NCBI GenBank assembly: GCA_037013495.1
Contig: CM072810.1
Location: forward strand, 59,453,449 to 59,517,448
Reading direction: 5' to 3'
Origin: Hippophae tibetana
Lineage: Eukaryota; Streptophyta; Magnoliopsida; Rosales; Elaeagnaceae
Length of the DNA stretch: 64,000 nucleotides
Shown here: positions 1 to 11,437 of the stretch, piece by piece
Position numbering within the stretch: the stretch's first letter is position 1
How the letters are laid out: each line of letters begins with the position of its first letter
Program-made: the position numbers and the translations under genes
Notes under the pieces: model-generated
Seen by the model: only the letters and a program-made list of their open reading frames with translations
What the model was told of the DNA's origin: nothing
Databases searched by the model: none

Positions 1-62
1 ACATGAATATGAGAAAATATCACAGTATATAAGAGTTTCATTAATTAATTGTATATATACAT

Positions 63-3000
63 TTACAAAGTGGAACCAATTCCCATTTTCTCTACATGAT
101 TCTTGAATTTCATTGGTGGCATGCCTTTAGTCAAAGGATCAGCAATCATCAACTCAGTACTTACGTGCTCAATGACCACTTTCTTTTCCTTAACACGTTC
201 TCTTATGGCCAAGTACTTAATGTCGATGTGCTTACTACGACTACCACTTTTGTTGTTCTTAGCCATAAATACAACAGTTGAGTTGTCACAGTATAATCTT
301 AATGGCCTAGAAATAGAGTCAACTACTCTAAGCATGGAAATGAAACTCTTTAACCATACACCATGCGATGTGGACTCAAAACATGATAGGAACTCGACCT
401 CCATAGTGGAAGTAGCAGTCAAGGACTGTTTCGTACTCCTCCAAGACACAGCTCCACCGGCAAGCATGAAAATGTAACCAGATGTTGATTTTCGTGAATC
501 AATACAGCCAACAAAGTCCGCATCGGAGTAGCCAATTACTTCCAGTTCATCGGTTCGTCTATACATGAGCATATAATCCTTGGTTCCTTGTAGGTACCTC
601 ATCACTTTCTTTGCAGCTTTCCAATCGTCAACACCTGGATTACTCTGATATCTCCCTAGCATCCCAACAACAAATGCAATGCCAGGTCTGGTGCAGACTT
701 GAGCATACATCAGGCTTTCAACAGCTGAAGCATATGGAATGGTTTTCATCTGTTCTCTTTGAAAATCATTCTTTGGGCATTGGTCCAAATTGAACTTATC
801 ACCCTTCACAATGGGAGCAACACTTGGTGAACAATCATTCATTCGAAATCTCTCTAAAACTTTATTGATATAGGTTTTCTGAGATAAACCCAAGACACCT
901 CGAAGTCTATCTCTATGGATCTTAATGCCAATGACATAAGATGCCTCACCCATATCCTTCATGTCAAAATTTTTATAGAGGAATTATTTTACCTCATGTA
1001 GCAAACCCTTATCATTGGCTGCAAGAAAAATATCATCCACATATAGCACCAAAAAACAAATCTTACTCCCACTAACCTTCTGGTATATACATTGATCCAT
1101 GACGTTCTCTTCAAAACCAAATGAAGTGATGACCTTATGGAATTTCAAATACCATTGACGGGAAGCTTGTTTTATTCCATATATGGATTTATTAAACTTA
1201 CAAACCAAATGTTCACCATCACTAGAGAAGAATCCTTCAGGTTGTTTCATATAAACCTCTTCCTCTAGGTTACCATTAAGGAAAGCCGTTTTCACATCCA
1301 TTTATTGCAAATCCAAATCAAAATGGGCAACCAATGCCATGACCACACAAAGTGAATCTTTCTTAGATACCAGAGAAAATGTCTTTGTGTAGTCGATTCC
1401 TTCCCTTTGAGTGAATCCTTTGGCAACGAGTCTTGCCTTATGTCTCTCAATGTTGCCTTGTGAGTCTTTATTTGTTTTGAAGACCCATTTACATCCAATG
1501 GATTTCACACCATCAGGCAACTTGACGAGATCCCAGACTCGATTAGACGCCATAGAATCCATCTCTTTTTTCATGGTATTGTACCATAAGTTCGAAACCT
1601 CAGAACTTATGGCCTGTGAAAACATCTCAGGATCATTTTCGGCTCTAACATTATAGTCACATTCTTGTAGATACACAACATAATCATTAGGAATCACTGA
1701 TTTCCTTACTCTAGTAGATCTTCTTAATACTGCATCAACATTCTCTTAAGAAGCAGGATCATGTTGTTCATCTGGTTGTTCAACAATTGTAGGCATCTGT
1801 TGAACTTCAAAATCTACTGGATCATGATCAATAGCTTGTGGTACTTCCAAGACTGGTTCTTCAACACTCGTTTGTACTCGAGGCGTGTTGTTAACAATAA
1901 TGATCAGTCCATTACTTGAAGTGGCATATTGAGCATCTGAATGATCTTTCTCAGAACCAATGCCCTGGGATCGATCACTCCCACTAATCAAGTAATTCTC
2001 AAGAAATTTAGCATTTCTTGATTCCACAAACCTAGTGTTGTGAGATGGACAGTAAAATCTATAACCTTTAGACCGTTCGGCATATCCAATGAAATACCCA
2101 TTAATAGTCCTTAGGTCCAGCTTCTTCTCTTGTGGATTATAAATCCTCACTTCAGACGGGCATCCCCAAACGCGCATATGTTGCAAACTCGGTTTCCAAC
2201 CTTTCCATAATTCAAATGGTGTCTTTGAGACAGCCTTGGTTGGAACTCAGTTTAATATATACGCAGCCGTTTTTAAAGCTTCAATCCACAAGGATTTAGG
2301 AAGATTGGAGTTGCTAAGCATACTCCTCACCATGTCCAATAGTGTTCGGTTTCTCCTTTCTACTACACCATTCTAATATGGTGAACCAGGCATAGTGTAT
2401 TGGGCAACTATCCCATGTTCTTGAAGAAACTTAGCAAACGGACCAGGTGCTTGTCCATTCTCAGTGTATCTACCATAATATTCACCACCTCTATCTGATC
2501 TCACAATCTTTATTTGGTTTCCACATTGTTTCTCTACTTCAACCTTAAAGCTTTTGAAGGCATCTAATGCTTCGCTTTTATTATGAAGCATATAGAGATA
2601 CATATATAGAAAAAATCGTCAATAAAGGTGATAAAATATTTCTGACCTTGAATGTCCATGTCTGGACAACATATATCTGTATGTATGATTTCTAATATGT
2701 TTGAACTCCTATTAGAACCTTTCTTTGACTTGTTAGTCTGCTTTCTCTTAATGCAGTCCACACATGTCTCAAAATCAGTAAAATCTAGAGTACTAAGTAC
2801 CCCATCTTTCACTAATCTTTTAATTCTTTCTATGGAGATATGTCCTAATCTCCTATGCCATAATGTAGAAGAGTCATTGTCAATAATACACCTTTTAGTG
2901 CCAGCTTGAACATGCATAGCGTTATGAGTGGCATTATTTCGTAAATTACTGCAGTAAAGACCATCAGACAAAATACCATTCCCAACACAATCAGATTTAT

Positions 3001-4140
3001 TAAATAAACTGAAAGATATTTCTAAAAAGTGAAAGGAATAACCATAAGGTACAAGTCTTGAAATTGAAATCAAGTTTCTAAAGAAACTTGGAACATAAAA
3101 GGTCTTTTCTTATTTTAAAATAAAACCACTACTTAAAATCAAACTGCATGTCCCTACAGCCTCCACATGTGAGCCCATCTTGTTATCGGATAAGATGTAT
3201 TGCTCACTTCCCACTGGCTTCCTTAGATTTTGCATACCCTGTAAGGAGTTTGCAACATGGATTGTAGATCTAGAATCAATCCACCAGGTGTTAATATTAA
3301 CATTAACCATATTAGATTCATAACAAACAAACGAGGTTGGATTACCTCTATTCTCAAGCCATTTCTGGAATATGATACAATCCTTCTTCATGTGTCCTTT
3401 CTTTTTACAAAAGAAACACTTGGATTCTTTCTTAATATCAGCCTGAGTTGGAATTATCCCCTTTCTTTTATACTTGTATTGAGATTTTCCTTTCTGGTAC
3501 GTTGTAGCCAACATTGCACTTTCACCAAATTCCATCACAAGCCTCCCTTCCTCTTGAACACACATGATCATTAGTTCATTGATTGACCATTTATCCTTAT
3601 GTGTATTGTACGAGATTTTGAATGGCCCGTATTGATGTGGGAGAGTGTTAAGGATATAGTGCACCAGGAAGGATTCCGACATCTCAACCTCGAGATGCTT
3701 AAGTTGAGCCGCAATTTCCCTCATTTACATAATGTGCTCGCGCATACCTTTCACACTGGTGAGTCTTAAAGAAGAGAACTTCATAATAAGGGTGCTTGCT
3801 AAAGCCTTATCTGAAGTGACGAATTGATCATCAATGACCTTTAGCAAGTCTTGAACATTGGTATGCTGATCAACGGAACCACGAATACCAGCAAAGATTT
3901 TAGTCTTAATGAACATTATACTAAGGCGATTAGATCGTTCCCATTGTTCATAAAGCATGATATTCTCTGGAGTACTGGTTTGACTAATTTTAGGTGGTTC
4001 GTTTTTCCTAATAGCATAATCAATATCCATCCACCCTAATTGAAGGAGAATTCTTTCCTTCCATATTTTATAATTATCCCCTTTCAGATCGGGAATATCA
4101 CAACGGATATCAGAGAAATTTACAGGTTGAGAAGCTACAA
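63..4140 (-). pseudogene. Copia A gag-pol polyprotein, broken
   Basis: Reads as a single polyprotein from about 4140 down to the stop at 63-65. Gag (to ~3110) ends with an intact CCHC knuckle, CFFCKKKGHMKKDC, near 3380-3420. The protease motif follows as WWIDSRS, where DSG is expected. Integrase has the HHCC start LWHRRLGHIS near 2870, HTDIC, SDRGGEYYG and NGVVERRNRT, so the DDE residues are recognisable. Reverse transcriptase has YVDDI near 1040, and RNase H fills 63-~700. Lesions: in-frame stops at 984, 1302, 1746, 2247, 2373, 3110 and 3725, plus one single-base loss near 2600 that changes frame. No ATG is present where gag should begin. The fragments share one frame on either side of the single shift, so this was one gene. 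Confidence 0.9.
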
Positions 4141-5010
4141 TTAAAGATTATATGCTTATTAAAATTTGAGGCCTAAACTATAATCATTTTTTACCAATGT
4201 AAATCATGAATAATATGAATCTAGTGACATAAAACTTGCATGTGGGCTAAAGTTTTAATTCAATTAAATTCATCCTAACTTTACAATAAAACTATCAAAT
4301 TATGTTCCTTTTCCTAATCCCTGTGGGTAAATTAGAAAATATAATTTGATATTATATCCTAATTAATCACACAAAAATATAATAAAAATTCCTGTGGGAT
4401 AAGATCTATTATATCACATATAATTAATTACAATTAATATTTATTTTCTAAATGTGATCCTAAATAAACTTTATTATAGTTTTAATTAATTAAAGATGTT
4501 GTGGCTACTCCCTAATTAATTAAACTATATGAATCACTTAAATATTAATTAAATCCTTATGCTCAATTATTGCATAAAACCATAAGCAATATTAATTTAA
4601 TTTCAAATATACAAATATTATTTATCTTAAATTTCATATATGACAATAAATTATACAAGCAAAAATTAAATAATATAAGCACTAATTAAATCCATAAGAG
4701 CCATTAAAATTTAATTTCATTATGCATAAATTATTTAACTCAATTTTATATGTATAATTAATTACAAAATTTATACATATAAATACCCAAAACAAATAAT
4801 TTAAGCATAATGTATTTAAATAAAATTTTAATGTGCCCAAAAATTATTTAAATAAATATAACATGTATAGTAAATATTATACATATGATAAACATAAATT
4901 AAAATTATATTCAGAATTATTTTATATATAAATATATTTATTTTGTTTTAATAAAATTAAATATCTAATATATATAAAATATTACACGTTGTACAACACA
5001 CAACTTGCTG

Positions 5011-5064
5011 TAGCGTGCTGGTCTGATTCTTGAATTCTCTATCTTGTGACCAAGGTTCAAGTCC
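5011..5064 (+). other. tRNA-like A-box/B-box pair 1
   Basis: TAGCGTGCTGG at 5011-5021 resembles a Pol III A box. GGTTCAAGTCC at 5054-5064 is a good B box. The 43-base spacing is that of a tRNA. I could not fold a full cloverleaf with an acceptor stem by eye, so it is a tRNA-derived relic (SINE head or decayed tRNA), not a tRNA gene. Confidence 0.4.
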
Positions 5065-5150
5065 TAGACAATCCAAATGTTTGATTTTTTAATAAAACTA
5101 ACTTCTGATTCTATATAAAAATATTCTGTTACATAACAAAATGGGCTCAG

Positions 5151-5212
5151 TGGCTCAGTGGTCAAGTGGACAACTCATTGCAAACCTTGCAGTGTAATTT
5201 GGGTTCGATTCT
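5151..5212 (+). other. tRNA-like A-box/B-box pair 2 with following T-tract
   Basis: TGGCTCAGTGG at 5151-5161 matches the A-box consensus and GGTTCGATTCT at 5202-5212 the B box. The 51-base spacing would suit a long variable arm or a SINE. A run of T follows at 5226-5247, as at a Pol III terminator. No acceptor stem is visible. It lies about 140 bases after pair 1 in the same orientation. Confidence 0.4.
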
Positions 5213-5628
5213 CAGAAAAAAACAAGTTTTTTTTTTATTTTTTTAATAAAACTTCATCTTCAACCTTCAACCAGGTCAACTTGACCCGGTTTGACCTTAA
5301 TGGATACCCGGTCGTATCTTTCTATTTCGGCGACGGAATCCAGCGTTATTTTTATCAAAATTCTCAGAATTCGATTTTTGAGTGATTCATGATCTTAATT
5401 TTAAGTAAAAACTTCATTTTAAATAAAAAGTTAATTAATGAAGGAAATAAATACCCACGGTAAATTGGATTTATTTTCTTCATTGTTTTTCAAGTTTAAT
5501 TTATAGAATCATTCAAAAATCAATATTGAAACACTTTATAATTTCCATATGCATAAAAAACAATCAATATAAAAAACCTAAAATTTCAGTTCTTGTGAAA
5601 CAACAAAACAAAACAGAGTTGTTTTCAA

Positions 5629-5645
5629 ATGGTTCTGATAACAAA
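5629..5645 (-). other. Primer binding site of copia A
   Basis: On the minus strand this reads TTTGTTATCAGAACCAT directly after the LTR end. It resembles the initiator-methionine tRNA complement (TGGTATCAGAGC) used by plant copia elements, with two or three substitutions. Confidence 0.65.
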
Positions 5646-5990
5646 TGTTAGAGTCTCAATTCAATCCAGAAACGTTCATAAAACCATATGAACTCATAAT
5701 TTAAATGCAACGGAAACAAAATTGGATTGAAAACATACCTCCTGCCATTGATCAAATTTCAGCACTTACACGGGAATTCCAATGGATTTTCTGTTTGATG
5801 TTTTCACTGGTTTCTCACACTTATTCTCTGCGTATTAATGGTGTATCTGAATTGTTATGCAGTTAATAGTGAGAGGACCCGATACTTTATTAAGGTTCTT
5901 CCATCAAGAACCTCATTCGGTTTTGGAACCGACGTACGATTCCGACGAAACCGAACCGTCACCACGGCTCACTAACGTTGCACCACTCTG
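5646..5990 (-). repeat. 5' LTR of copia A (outer edge uncertain)
   Basis: Starts TGTTAG on the plus strand, the usual LTR end next to the primer binding site. No second copy is in the window, so the far end is a guess from the change in composition near 6000. I did not find a clear CTAACA partner end. Confidence 0.45.
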
Positions 5991-6426
5991 ATTTACAGAG
6001 TAAGCTACTGGTTTCTTTCTTTCTTTTTCTTTTTAAATATCAACATCAAGTTTCATACACTATTTGAATGTGACTTGATCTGATAACCTTAAACATTTAT
6101 TTTAATGAACAAAAATAACAAATGGATTATAAGTATGATGGTACATTATTAAGTTTTTGACCTGCTAAAGAGGTGAATAAAGTGGATTTTATTATGTATT
6201 AATAGAATAGAATAATATTATAAATATTAAATTACGATATTATTTTAGTTTAATGTTGCATGGTGGAGTCTTTGATGTATCATCAATAGGTCCACCTACG
6301 ATAAATCGTTCTCTCAATCTCTTTGATTATACCGGTAATGATTAGACTATCTTACAATGATTATTTTATTCCTTTTTCTACTCGAATTATCGTTTTATGC
6401 TATGTTGTTTTTTGATTGATTCCTTA
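5991..6426. other. Intergenic stretch, nothing recognised
   Basis: Contains a pyrimidine-rich run near 6005-6035 and mixed AT-rich sequence. It may include the outer end of the copia A LTR or the 5' end of the LINE that follows. I see no gene. Confidence 0.4.
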
Positions 6427-7490
6427 ATGGAAGAAATTTGTGAACAAATCTCGAAGATGGGTATGTTCTTAATGACTCAGATGATGAAGGTCAAGACATG
6501 AAGCTTTTATCTGATTGGAAGATGTTTCTAGACTAGATTTATTACGGTGGAGACAATGGTGATGCTACTGACGAGGATATGGAAATGTCGTTCTTAGGTG
6601 AATGTGAGAGTGGAAGGGAAAACATCTTTATATTTGAATTCCATGATTCTAATGATAGTCTATCTATCGATGAACATTGTCTTTGGAATTTTGATGAAAC
6701 TCTACTTGTTTTAAAACCTTTCCAATATGGAACGGTTGCAAGTAAAATTGATTTTAACCTATGTCATTTCTAGATTCATGTTATGAGTCTTCCACATTGC
6801 TCAATTAATTAATAATGGTAGGAAGATTGGTAAATTTGGATTTATTATAGAAGAATTAGTGGAATTTTAAATGTCTCATTCGAGTGGGTTGCTGATTAAG
6901 GATGGAGAGTTAATTGTGAACATTTACTTGTGATGTGTTTTAAATATGGGGTGGTGTCACATGATACTAGAAGTTACAAAAAAGCTAGAGATGATAAGTT
7001 AGGAGAAATGAAGCTATGTGGTATATGGGTGAGGGTTAAGGATTGACAAAAGACAAATGACTATGTTTGAAGGTGGTATGTGGTTTCTTTAAGGTTGTTG
7101 ATAGTGTTTCTAAGGAAAGCAATTATCCTTAGAATGTTGTTATGACTTCTAGTGGTAGATGGGTGATTCTTCAAACTGTTATTGCTTCTAGTAGTATAGA
7201 AACCTTTGCTTCGGTGATTGTGGATGGTTCCGGTGAGAGGAAGAGGAAAGATCTCTAGCGTGAGGATGAAAGCATAAAAAATGTGTCAGTGGGGTACCTC
7301 TAATGGTTACAACACGTGTGGATGGTATGATGAAAAATAATGAGCTGGCTGGTGGGGGTGTTTGTATCTTTTATCCCCTAAATGGGTCTAATACAAGTTC
7401 AACTGTTAACAATATTTTCTAGAAAGAAGCATTGGAATTGCGGTGAGAAAAGTTGGGATCTTAATTTTGTATTGGTCTATAGAATGAAAT
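6427..7490 (+). pseudogene. LINE 1 ORF1 (gag-like, DUF4283 plus zinc knuckle), broken
   Basis: Several frames together give the plant LINE ORF1 pattern. A DUF4283-like stretch near 6600-6770 includes LWNFDETLLVLKPFQYG, followed by a decayed zinc knuckle near 6928-6987 reading CFKYGVVSHDTRSY. The family pattern is CX2CX4HX4C; here the second and last cysteines are tyrosines, so metal binding would be lost. There are several stops between the pieces. The product would normally bind the LINE RNA. The start at 6427 is an ATG but not proven. Confidence 0.65.
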
Positions 7491-7743
7491 GATCAAGCAA
7501 CCTAGTGATGAAAATCAACTTAAAGCTTTGAGGCTTAAATCATCTTTGAGAAATGAATCTTTTAAGGTCTCCAGGTTTGAGAAAGGAGAAGGATTCAGAA
7601 GTTTAAGTAGTACAGCTTTAGGAGAGGGGTCCATATCGTACGCAATTTTTCAATTAAGCAAGAAATATGGTGCTAGTTTTCTAAGTGAGGCAATAACTTC
7701 ACAAAAATGTGATAGGGTCTATTATTCATCCCTATCACGAGCC

Positions 7744-9970
7744 ATGAATATTCTAAGTTGGGATGCTAGAGGACTTAAGAATCCTTTGAGTGTTAGATCT
7801 TTGGTAAGGGTTGTTAATGTTCAAGTTCTCGAGCTAATTTTCTTAGTCGAATCTTGTTTGGAAAGAGAAAAAAGGATGCAGTCAAAGGGCAAGTGAGGTT
7901 TGATTGTTGTTTTGATGTTACAGGACAAAACATGTGCGGTGACCTACTACTCTTATGGAAAAATGAATTTGATGTATCCATAATGGGATATGGTGTTGGG
8001 CATATAGATTGTATCGTGAAAAGTGTGAATTTTGGTACTTTTAGATTTATAGGATTGTATGGGAATCCTAACAGGATGCTTAGGAAGGAGTAATGGGAGC
8101 TAATGAGCACATTATCACATATAAATCAACTTCTAGGAGTGATCCTTGGATATTTTAAATAGGTTACTTATCTGGTTGAGCAATTAGGAAAACATTCAAG
8201 TTATAAATGGAAATTTGATGATTTTAAAGATGTGAATAGAGAATGTCGCTTTGTGGATGTTGGTTTTGAAAGGTACAAGTTAACTTGGAACAATAAAAGA
8301 GATGAGGATGCTATTACTTAGGTAAGATCAGACCTTTTTTTTGTAAATTCTATATGGCTTACTTTTTTTCAATTGGAGAAGGGGGTTACATTGAAAGATT
8401 TCAAAATATAACCAATGTGAAATTGTGTTCAAAGTAGCAATGATTGAGAATGTTCCTTCTCAATAAAGAAGAAAAAGTTACTTAATTTGAAGAATTTTGG
8501 ACAAGGATTTATGGGTGTGATGAGGTTATAAGGAACCCATGTAGTGTGGCAGGTCCAAGTAGGAGGAATTTTCATATGGTCAAAGTAAAAATAAAGGAGT
8601 GTGCTTTGGTCCTAGCTAGTTGGAATTGGTAAATCATGGAACATGTACAGAGAAGGCTTCATAGTTTGGAGAAGTGTCTTGAGGAAGTGGGTATGTTGAA
8701 AAATTCTCTATGAAGGTAGATCAATCCCTTGCTTGAGTATGATGAAATAATGTGGAGGCAATGTTCTATGAAGCTCTGGCTTCATTTTGGAGATAAGAAT
8801 CCAAAATATCACCATGACAAGGTAAATTAGAGGAACAAAAGGAATAATGTGGTTGGCTATGTGACGATAATGAGGTATGGATTGAGTGGTAGAAGGGATA
8901 CAAGGCATTTTTAAATTATCAATACAGATATATTTTCAAGTGAGCACACCTGTAAGTTTGAGTGCTTTGAGGTCTGCATCGAGACTAGAGTTACTGATTA
9001 AATGAATGTGTTATTAGCTAAGCCCTTAACTAGTCAGGATATTGAGTTTCTATTAAGTAGATGCACCTAGCCAAGGCACTTGGTCATGATGAGTTGTCTA
9101 CTATGTTTTATGAAAAGCATAATACTACTATTATTTTTTTGATCCCAAAGTTGAAAGAGCTTAAGAAAGTTTCAAAATTTAGGTATAGTTAATATTTTCT
9201 GTATGCTCTACAAAATCAATGCCAAGTTATAGCTAATATAATGAAGTCTAAAAGCCAAAGTGCTTTTGTCCCTAGGAGGTTAATTTATGATAACTCCATG
9301 GTTGCATTTGAAACTCTACATTCAATAAAGAGAATTGTATAGGGTAAAAAGGTAAGATCTATAATCAACTTGATATAATAAAGGCCAATGATAGAGTGAA
9401 ATAGAGCTTTTCTTTACAAGCTGGATTTTACTAAACAATGGGTGGAGTTGATGATGAATTGTGTTGAATCTTTCTTATTCACTTTTGTAAATTTTGAAAT
9501 CATGGACTCATTTAGGCAAGATAATCCTTTATTCCTATATATCTTCATTATTTATGTTGTTAGTTTTTCAGGTTTGTTCAAGAAGGTAGAAAAGGATAAT
9601 CACATTAAAGAAGTTGTGGCAAGAGCAAGTCCTCATATGACTCATCTTTTCTTTGATGACAATAAATTTGTGTTCATTGAAGCTAATAGTGAAAATTGTA
9701 AAATGTTAAAACAAGCTCTTGAAACTTATAAAGCTTCTTTTGGGGAAAATGTCAACTTAGGGAAATAAGCTATATGCTTTAGCCCTAATAGTACAGTGGA
9801 AACTAAAAGGTTGACTTTGGGTTTCTTGTAATGATTGGGTAAAATAAGAAGAGACTTTTTGGACAAATATACTACAAGTTATAGAGGAAATTGAAGGGTT
9901 GGAAGGTAAAGTGCTAATCAATGGTTGAATTAAAGTTTGTAATATCTATTCCCACATACACTACAGGTTG
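7744..9970 (+). pseudogene. LINE 1 ORF2 endonuclease-reverse transcriptase, broken
   Basis: Starts with MNILSWDARGLKNP at 7744, the usual beginning of plant LINE endonuclease domains. Further endonuclease motifs follow: GLYGNPNR near 8055 and RYKLTWNNKR near 8272. Reverse transcriptase pieces include ALGHDELSTMFYEKH near 9070, QSAFVPRRLIYDNS near 9258 and HLFFDDNKFVF near 9644, where the catalytic FADD has become FFDD. It ends with a recognisable SFGENVNLGK near 9738-9767. Many stops and frame changes interrupt it. The protein would nick DNA and prime reverse transcription at the nick. Confidence 0.85.
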
Positions 9971-9990
9971 TTTTAAGTTATCTAAAATAG

Positions 9991-10487
9991 AACTAAGAGA
10001 AAAAAATTTGAAATAAATGAGAACAAAAATCAAAAAATCAAAAAAATAAAAATAACACTAGCAAATAATAAGAAAAATTTAAATTAATCCCTAACAACAT
10101 AACGCAAAAATTTAGACTCGCCCAAACAAGCAGTCAAATTTTTAACCTTATTTTTCTTAAAAATATATCGATATAAATATAATTACAAGTAAGAATTATT
10201 ATCACATATTAATAAGATTAACTTATTATTTACTAACAAAAAAAATATAAAACCTAAATATCATTAATAAATTAAATTGTGATTTGTTGTTTTGCAAAAA
10301 GATAAAAAAAAGATAAAAAAAAAATAAAAAAAATAGAAAATGTACGAGTTTTGAGAACAAAAAATGAAAAACATATTATTATGAGATTATCCTTATCAAT
10401 ATACTATAATTCAATCAATTATGTTATATAATCCAACAAGTTATACGGGAAGAAAGAGATGAAAATGCAAGAAATACTATTCATTTA
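9991..10487. other. A-rich intergenic DNA, no gene
   Basis: Begins with A-rich runs such as repeated AAAAATC near 10025-10050 and continues AT-rich. No coding frame or repeat family is recognised. Confidence 0.5.
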
Positions 10488-11434
10488 GGTGATGTTTGGT
10501 TCACAGAATGAAATTGGAATTGGATGGAATAGAAATGAAATAATTTTGTTTAATTTGACCACCAGAATCAAAGAAGGAATCAGTATTACAGTAATTGGTT
10601 TACAATTAGAATGAAATAAAAAAAACTCTATATCATCTTAATACCCCTATATTCAGTAAAGTTTAAATAATATCATTTAATTATTATTTTTTCGTCACAC
10701 AAAATACATTATTAAAATCATTATTTTTCTAAATAATTATTACTTAAAAAAAATTATTAAAATTTTTATTTTTCTAAATAAGGTTTAGGATTTTGAAATT
10801 TAGAGATTTAGGGTTTAGGGATTTGGGATTTGGGATTTGGGGTTTAGGGTTATATTTGTGGGTTAAGGTTTAGGGTTAAAATTATTATTTTTCTAAATAA
10901 GGTTTAGGGTTTCAAGATTTGGGATTTGGGATTTAGAGTTTAGGGTTAAAATTATTATTTTTCTAAATAGGGTTTTGGGTTTTAAGATTTGAGATTTGGG
11001 GTTTAGGGTTTATGATTTTGGGATTTGGGATTTAGGGTTTAGGGTTATATTTGTGGGTTAAGGTTTATGATTAAAATTATTATTCTTTTAAATATGGTTT
11101 AGGGTTTTGGGTTATTTTGTGGGTTAAGGTTTAGGGTTAAAATTATTATTTTGCTAAATAGGGTTTAAGGTTTTGAGATTTTGGATTTTGGATTTAGGGT
11201 TTTGGGTTTTGGGATTTAGGATTTAGGGATTTAGAATTTAAGGATTTAGAATTTAGGGTTTTGGGTTTTGAGATTTGAGATTTAAGATTTTGTGTTTTGA
11301 GATTTGGGATTTAGAGTTTTGTGTTTTGGGTTTTGACATTTAGAATTTAAGTTTAAGGTTTATATTTGAGGTTGGAGTAAAAATGAAAGAAATAAATTTT
11401 GATTTCATTCCATTTCATTTAACCAAACATAACA
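10488..11434. mobile_element. PIF/Harbinger (Tourist)-like MITE of 947 bp
   Basis: The ends form imperfect terminal inverted repeats: GGTGATGTTTGGTT on the left and AACCAAACATAACA on the right. They match at 11 of 14 positions. Each is flanked by TTA (10485-10487 and 11435-11437), the target size and sequence typical of PIF/Harbinger elements. Subterminal GGAATTGG and CATTCCATTTCATT stretches also suit this class. It has no transposase, so it is non-autonomous. Its interior is a telomere-like array (10783-11365). Confidence 0.65.
10783..11365. repeat. Degenerate telomere-like TTTAGGG array in a ~190-bp higher-order repeat
   Basis: Dense variants of TTTAGGG, TTTGGGATT and GGTTTAGGG. A CTAAATA-type anchor recurs at 10774, 10893, 10963, 11088 and 11154, so spacings are 119, 70, 125 and 66. 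Pairs of spacings sum to 189 and 191, which indicates a two-part repeat of about 190 bp. It lies wholly inside the MITE 10488-11434. Confidence 0.75.
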
Positions 11435-11437
11435 TTA

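Larger units (their letters stand above)
4141..5628. other. AT-rich leader of copia A with tRNA-like boxes, no gene
   Basis: About 1.5 kb between the primer binding site and gag. It is very AT-rich from 4150 to 4990, then carries two tRNA-like A/B-box pairs (5011-5064 and 5151-5212), T-tracts and a GC-richer patch at 5270-5345. No open frame resembles a known protein. The leader is long for a copia element, so it may hold an older insertion. Confidence 0.5.
1..5990 (-). mobile_element. Copia element A (Ty1/copia LTR retrotransposon, 3' end outside window)
   Basis: Minus-strand LTR retrotransposon. Read from right to left it shows a 5' LTR starting at 5646, a primer binding site (5629-5645), a long AT-rich leader (4141-5628) and one gag-pol reading frame (63-4140). 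The domain order gag, protease, integrase, reverse transcriptase, RNase H defines Ty1/copia. The 3' LTR is not seen because the element runs off the left edge about 60 bases after the polyprotein stop. The outer edge of the 5' LTR (~5990) is an estimate; no matching second LTR is available to fix it. The element cannot encode a functional polyprotein as it stands. Confidence 0.85.
6427..9990 (+). mobile_element. LINE 1 (plant L1-like non-LTR retrotransposon), decayed and 3'-incomplete
   Basis: Plus-strand LINE with an ORF1 remnant (6427-7490) and an ORF2 remnant (7744-~9970) in the standard order. ORF2 runs through endonuclease and reverse transcriptase and stops being recognisable just after the reverse transcriptase thumb-like region. 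The zf-RVT and RNase H parts expected at the C-terminus are missing. No clear poly(A) tail or target duplication is seen; A-rich sequence begins at about 9990. Confidence 0.85.

Noticed and set aside
103..477. Open frame of 124 codons on the plus strand at the left edge
   Set aside because: It is the reverse complement of the copia A RNase H domain and has no domain of its own.
10783..11365. True telomere or chromosome end
   Set aside because: The repeats are degenerate, mixed with AT-rich spacer in a higher-order unit, and enclosed by MITE ends and ordinary DNA on both sides.
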